Shown: positions 58,675 through 64,000 of the stretch, piece after piece
How positions within the stretch are numbered: the stretch's first letter is position 1
How the letters are laid out: each line of letters begins with the position of its first letter
NCBI GenBank assembly: GCA_963995505.1
Contig: OZ023180.1
Location: 12,228,689 to 12,292,688 of the forward strand
Direction: 5' to 3'
DNA length: 64,000 nt
DNA from: Hypericum androsaemum
Lineage: Eukaryota; Streptophyta; Magnoliopsida; Malpighiales; Hypericaceae
Position numbers and translations under genes: made by a program
The notes under the pieces: model-generated
What the model was told of the DNA's origin: nothing
The model's database searches: none
What the model saw: only the letters and a program-made list of their open reading frames with translations

Positions 58675-58919
58675 ATTTTTATTTTTTTGGTAGAAATAGA
58701 GGGGCAAAACCCCTAGGTATATAAGCAAACTGGCCAATTACATCCTACTAAGTGCAAGATCCCCTCTCGGCCTCTTGTGAGGTTGCGACCGCCGGCCTCG
58801 TCAAAACTCTATCACGAGAAAATCCAGTAGAAAAAATCTGTGATAGGGAAAGAGTACCTCGGGAAGGAAAGTCTCCCTTGACGTTTGGTATATCGCATAA
58901 CCTGACCTTGCACCGTCAC
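58675..58919 (-). mobile_element. LINE 3' tail with 10-bp target duplication
   Basis: A 245-bp insertion whose minus strand ends in an A-rich tail (accaaaaaaataaaaat, 58,676-58,692), flanked by perfect direct repeats atagctctca at 58,665-58,674 and 58,920-58,929. The sequence acgaggccggcggtcgcaac matches the 3' region of LINE-2. It is therefore a severely 5'-truncated LINE copy. Confidence 0.8.
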
Positions 58920-58929
58920 ATAGCTCTCA

Positions 58930-59379
58930 GTTACACTGACCTTGGGACGACCATTGTGGAATGTCCTAGGTTCTAATACTCTTTTCCCCGCAATAGAACC
59001 AAACTATAATTGCAAAAATTCAACAACCATTTATTTTAAATTTTAGGCAGAGCATAACCGTTGGGTTGAAACTAGTTTTAGGATAAAGCTCTCCTCGTTA
59101 AAAAAAAGGGATAAAACTCTCCTGAGATTGTTGTCGGCTAAATTACTTCCATAGTTGAAGCTGTAGTCAAGATGTCTAAGTTTGTTCAATCAACGGTTTT
59201 GAATGGTCTAGTCAAAGTATGATGTGATTGATCTTGGGTTAAAATGTTTCAGAATTCAATAGCATTCAATTCTAAATATTAAATGTTTTTTAAAAATGCT
59301 TTAATTCCTCCAAAAATAAAATTGAAAACTTTGGCCATTGGGGCATCAAAATAAGACAAGTTAAGCAATTACTTTAGTT
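58930..59379. other. Intergenic, no gene seen
   Basis: AT-rich, no repeats or coding potential recognised. Confidence 0.5.
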
Positions 59380-59471
59380 CTGGTAATCAATTTTTGTGTG
59401 AGCGTAGCGTTCTAAATTTCAAGCATGAACTCGCCAATCCTTCACATGGCTTACTTTGCCCGGATAATGAA
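59380..59471 (+). pseudogene. O-methyltransferase exon-2 fragment
   Basis: The intron end and exon start aaatttcaagcatgaactcgcc closely match 44,436-44,458 of the gene at 44 kb (aaatttcaggcatgaactcacc). The reading MNSPILHMAYFARIMK corresponds to MNSPSPNKAYLSRIIR. It is cut off at about 59,471 by the Copia-2 LTR. The acceptor AG is AAG here. Confidence 0.7.
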
Positions 59472-60338
59472 AAGCTAAAGCTGGAAAGCCCAAACTGAGC
59501 AAGGGATTACCACATCGGAAATCGCAAGAAATTTTTCCCTGTTAATAAGGAGAAGCTCCAAACTGGTGTAACATTAAATGTTCCACCTGAAGAGCTGACC
59601 GAGGCTGCCTGCAAGGATGGTGCAAAGCACCATCCGAGCACGCGCGTGCGCGCAGGTCGCAATGGGCGCTTTGTGGCGCACTTGGCTTAAGTATTTTGCC
59701 CGAGTCCGGAGAGAGCTGCGAACGCCTTCCAGGATGGCCACTGAAGAGGCACGAAGGAATGGAACGTCCTAGAGACTTCCAGAAGGTCGAAGGATTGCGA
59801 GATCCCTCGTGAAGGAGTGCCAGCAAAGTCTGGACACACCTGGAAGGATCCAGAATACCACCGATGGGCCAAGAGAGCAGCTAGCCTGTCTGCCTAGCGA
59901 AGGGACATCTCCGAAGAGCCACGAGCGATCTGGCTGCCTGCCTGAGTCGCATCTCTTCGGAAGTGCCTCGTGCCCCTTCGGAGTACTTGCCTGCCACTCT
60001 TCCAGCGCCTATAAATAGGCCTCTCCCCCTCATTTGCCAACCATCCCAGCAGCAAGTGCATTCTATAAGCATTGTTGTCTTCTCCTCTCCCCCCGTTCTT
60101 CACTTACAAATAGTCCATCCGAAATTTCTGGGTATATAAGGGTTTGCCCAAAAGTTTTGAGATACGTGTGCAACGTTTTTGGAAATGCCCGAACAGTCGT
60201 TGTATCTTGGGGACGATTGTCGTAGCCCGTACCGCACTGAAATATACAGGGCCATCTCGTCTTACGGAGAAAGTGTCCAACACTTGCCTCGACTGCTGTA
60301 GATCCTAATCAAGTACACTGAACCCTCCGAGCACAACA
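59472..60338 (+). repeat. Copia-2 5' LTR (5' end missing)
   Basis: Aligns with the Copia-1 LTRs from aaagctggaaagcccaaa onward and ends gcacaaca. The TGTTGGG start is absent. A 21-bp hairpin (59,615-59,635) and the TATA box gcctataaatagg (60,006) correspond to those of Copia-1. Confidence 0.88.
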
Positions 60339-60367
60339 ATCATAAGACGAGATTCGTGTACTTAAAG

Positions 60368-63300
60368 ATGGCATCGTCAAGTACCGTAGCACTGACAACG
60401 GTACCAGGAACTGTCCACGTCAAAAGGCCAGCGAAGTTCAACGGTATCGAGTTCAAGAGGTGGCAACAGAAGATGACGTTCTAGCTGACCACGCTCAACC
60501 TAGTTCGGTTTCTGAAAGAGGAAGCACCGAAGATAGCAGAAAACGAGATGGATCAACAGAAGATCAATGCTCTCGATGCGTGGAGTCACAGCGACTTTCT
60601 ATGCTGGAACTACGTCCTGAATGGACTAGACGATACGCTCTACAACGTCTACGCGGTACCCAAGACCGCTAAGGAGCTGTGGAGTTCACTCGAGAAGAAG
60701 TACAAAACAGATGATGCCGGGACGAAGAAATTCATCGTCGGACGATTCCTCGACTTCAAGATGGTGGACTCCAAAAAGGTCATCGACCAAGTGCAGGAGT
60801 TACAGCTGATCCTTCACGAGATCCAAGTCGAAGGGATGCAACTCAGCGAGTCCTTCCAAGTAGCTGCGATGATCGAGAAGCTCCCCCTGCTCTGGAAGGA
60901 CTTCAAGAGCTACCTCAAGCACAAGAGGAAAGACATGGGCCTAGAAGACCTGATAGTGAGACTTAGGATCGAGGAAGACAACCGAAAGTCCGAAGTCCAG
61001 CAAGGCAAGGCCAACTCTGAGACCACCGTGCACCTCGCCGATGGAAAAGGTGACAAAAAGAGGAAGAAGTCCGGGGATAAGCAAGAGAAGCAAGAGCCCA
61101 AGAAGAAAAAGAATAAGAAGATCAAGGGCGACTGCTACAACTGCGGCAAACCCGGCCACATGGCTAAGGACTGTCGCCAGCCGAAGAAGGACGACCAAAG
61201 AAAGGCTAACCTGGCTGAAGACTTGTTCGAACTGGATCTGTCAGCCGTGGTGTTTGAAGCCAACCTAGTGGACAATCTGAGAGAGTGGTTCATGGACACA
61301 GGAGCTACCCGCCACGTCTGCTCGAACAAGGAGATGTTCTCGAACTATATCCCGATCACCGGCCAAAAGCTGTTCATGGGAAACTCTGCAACGTCCAAGA
61401 TCGTCGGTCTGGGTAAGGTGGTCCTGAAGCTGACCTCAGGAAAGGAGCTGACCCTCAAGGATGTGCTGCATGTCTCAGACATCCGCAAGAACTTAGTTTT
61501 CGGCTCACTGTTAAGCAAAGCCGGTCTTAAGCTTATATTTTAGGCTGATAAGTTTGTACTGACCAAAGCGGGTCAATTCATAGGAAAGGGTTATCTAGAA
61601 AAGGGGATGTTTAAGATGAATGTAATAACTGTACATCGCACCTTTAACGGTGAAAATAAAGTTAACGCTTCTTCTTACTTGGCCGAGTATTCTAATTTAT
61701 GGCATGGTAGATTAGGACACGTAAATTTAAACTCGCTAAGAAAGTTAGTAAGTTTAAATTTATTACCGAATCTAGAGTTCAACCCATCTGATAAATGTGA
61801 AGTATGTGTGGAGGCTAAAATGACCAAAGCACCTTTCCATTCGGTGGAAAGAAGTACTATGCCTTTAGAGTTAATTCATACAGACACTTGCGATATGAAA
61901 CACGTGCAAACTAAAGGTGGGAAGAAATACTTCATCACGTTTATCGATGATTGTACGAGATACTGTTACGTATATCTCCTAAAGGGCAAAGACGAAGCTC
62001 TTGATGCCTTTAAGAGATATAAGAATGAGGTTGAAAATTAACTCAGCATGAAAATCAAAATGATTCGAAGTGATCGAGGGGGAGAATATGTAGCTTTGTT
62101 TGGTGAACTCTGTCAAGAACATGGCATTATTCATCCGACGACTGCTCCATACTCACCTCAATCGAATGGCGTAGCTGAACGCAAAAATCGAACTCTTAAG
62201 GAGATGATGAACGCTATGTTAATTAGCTCGGGCTTACCCCAGAACATGTGGGGGGAAGCTGTGCTCTTATCTAACCACATTCTAAACAAGTTGCCACACA
62301 AGAAAAGGGATAAAACCCCATATGAACTATGGAAAGGAAGGAAGCCTTTCTACGGTTACCTTAAAGTGTGGGGGTGCCTAGCAAAGGTCGAAATACCTAA
62401 GCCTAAGCAGGTGAGAATAGGACCCAAGACCATTGATTGCATCTTTATCGGATATGCGCAAAATAGTAGTGCTTATCAATTTTTGGTGCATAAATCTGAA
62501 AACCCTGAGATAAACGAGGGAATGATCATAGAATCAAGGAACACAACATTCTTTAAGAATAGCTTTCCTAATAAGGAAAGAAAGGAAGAAAGTCTAAAGA
62601 AAAGTGCTCACGAGACTACGCAAGGGTCAAATCAGGAAGATAATAAACCTAGACGTAGTAAACAGACAAAGGTAACCAAATTCTTTGGTCTGGATTATCT
62701 AACCTATGCGTTAGAAGATGAACCCAGGATAATCCAAGAGGCATTGTCCAGTCCAGACGCTCCTCTCTGGAAGGAAGCTATCAATAGTGAGATAGAATCC
62801 ATTATGCAAAATCACACGTGGGAAATCGTGGATCTCCCACCGGGCTGCAAACTTTTGGGATGCAGGTGGATCCTAAAAAGGAAATACAAAGCTGATGGAT
62901 CAATCGACAAGTACATAGCTCGATTGGTAGCTAAGGGGTTCAAACAGAAGGAGGGACATGATTTCTTTGACACGTATTCACCGGTCACAAGAATCACATC
63001 AATTAAAGTGCTCATAGCTGTTGCGGTACTCTATAACCTCGAGATCCACCAAATGGATGTAAAAACTTCTAAAATGGAGAACTGGAAGAGGAGATATACA
63101 TGGAGCAACCTGAAGGGTTTGTGGCTCCCGGTCAAGAGCATAAAGTGTGTCGGCTAGTCAAGTCACTATACGGGCTAAAACAAGTGCCGAAACAGTGGCA
63201 CGAGAAATTTAACAGGACAATGCTGTCGAATGGATTTAAGATCAATGAGTACGATAAATGTGTTTACATTAAGGGCACACCTGAAGCTTACGTAATTGTA

Positions 63301-64000
63301 TGTCTCTACGTAGATGACTTACTAATTATGGGACGCAATAAAGAGGTTATTGTGAAAACTAAGAACATGTTAAAGGACCACTTTGACATGAAAGATATGG
63401 GTCTGGCTGACGTCATACTAGGAAAAAAAATCTCTAGAAAAACTGACAAAATTATCTTGACGCAATCCCACTACATGGAAAGCGTGCCAAAGAAATTTGA
63501 AGCCTTTGACAAACCTCCGGTTAAGACTCCAGTAGATTTGAATCTACACTTAGCCAAGAATCGAGGGGACCCAGTATCTCAACTGAGGTATGCACAAATT
63601 ATCGGGAGCTTGATATAGTTAACAAACTGCACACGTCCCGATATTGCGTACTTAGTTAGTAAGCTTAGTAGATTCACAAGTAATCCAGGGAAGGATCACT
63701 GGCTAGCTCTGGGAAGGGTTTTACGGTATTTAAAACATACCATAAACCATGGCATATATTATGCTAAATATCCAGCTGTATTAGAAGAATACAGTGACAC
63801 AAACTAGATATCAGACACTAAGGACTCCAAATCTACGAGTGGATACGTATTCACCATAGGAGGAGGAGCTGTGTCTTAGAAGTCCTCTAAACAAACATGC
63901 ATAGCCCGATCCACCATGGAGTCGGAGTTTATAGCACTAGACAAAGCTGGGAAAGAAGTTGAATGGCTCAAAAACTTCCTAGAGGATATTCCGTACTGGA
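60368..64000 (+). pseudogene. Copia-2 gag-pol pseudogene (partial)
   Basis: ATG 60,368 (MASSSTVALT). Gag, CCHC knuckle [14 protein letters not shown], protease [12 protein letters not shown] (active-site DTGA intact), pre-integrase, integrase ([22 protein letters not shown]), RT (CLYVDDLLIM) and RNase H are all readable. TAG or TAA interrupts at 60,482, 61,541, 62,039, 63,616, 63,805 and 63,877, and a frameshift lies near 63,075 (before LEEEIYMEQPEG). The frame is open to the last base of the window (FLEDIPYW). Where Copia-1 has lesions this copy mostly does not, and the reverse. Confidence 0.92.

Larger units (their letters stand above)
59472..64000 (+). mobile_element. Ty1/Copia element related to Copia-1, cut by window end (Copia-2)
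   Basis: Same family as Copia-1 but on the plus strand. The 5' LTR lacks roughly its first 50 bases, the internal region begins atcataagacgagatt, and gag-pol follows. The 3' LTR is outside the window. Confidence 0.9.

Noticed and set aside
1..64000. tRNA, rRNA, snRNA or organelle-derived segments
   Set aside because: No cloverleaf, rRNA core motif or plastid/mitochondrial gene text was noticed by eye; a tRNAscan or organelle BLAST could still find short ones.

Overview
The window is nuclear DNA from a flowering plant. The evidence is AT-rich intergenic sequence packed with LTR retrotransposons, L1-type LINEs and small TIR elements, spliced genes with GT/AG introns, and three plant gene families: a neprosin-type protein, an AP2/ERF (DREB) factor and a caffeate/flavonoid-type O-methyltransferase. 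The species cannot be named. The GC-rich ERF coding sequence next to AT-rich flanks would fit a non-grass monocot, but that is only an impression. I found no intact host gene, rRNA, tRNA or CRISPR.

1-34 kb is an old tandem/segmental array built around a minus-strand neprosin-like gene. Copy A (about 1-10,008) and copy C (about 24,455-34,111) are long homologous segments. Copy B (20,045-24,454, plus a short piece at 10,870-10,985) carries only the neprosin part. All three neprosin copies are broken. A and C share a nonsense codon that B lacks. Later insertions are readable because the other copies supply empty sites: a complete minus-strand Ty1/Copia element (13,592-20,013, perfect 5-bp target duplication), a Mutator-type MITE (20,901-21,202), a 1.1-kb TIR element (7,896-9,039) and a 2.1-kb TG...CA sequence (26,498-28,575). 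A 2.9-kb hAT-like element with a nested Mutator-like element is shared by A and C.

34-44 kb holds short unidentified ORFs, simple repeats, and a 1,035-bp Mutator-type element (35,832-36,866) with 210-bp TIRs and a perfect 9-bp target duplication. Inside it lies a captured, frameshifted DREB-type AP2/ERF gene, so this is a Pack-MULE carrying a transcription-factor gene; it is the most interesting object in the window. Next come a nested TIR element, a chimeric pseudogene containing CBS-PB1 and receptor-kinase pieces, a 238-bp LTR, and a 5'-truncated LINE inserted in the last bases of that LTR.

44-50 kb contains a three-exon O-methyltransferase (pseudo)gene with two single-base frameshifts and an in-frame 51-nt insertion that looks copied from its own exon, then a second 5'-truncated LINE that keeps RT and a C-terminal RNase H.

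50-64 kb is retrotransposon relics, a second Copia family with both LTRs (52,833-57,929) inserted in a minisatellite, a 245-bp LINE tail with a 10-bp target duplication, an O-methyltransferase exon fragment, and a plus-strand relative of the first Copia (59,472 to the window end) with six nonsense codons and one frameshift. The region reads as repeat-dominated chromatin in which host genes were duplicated, captured and decayed.
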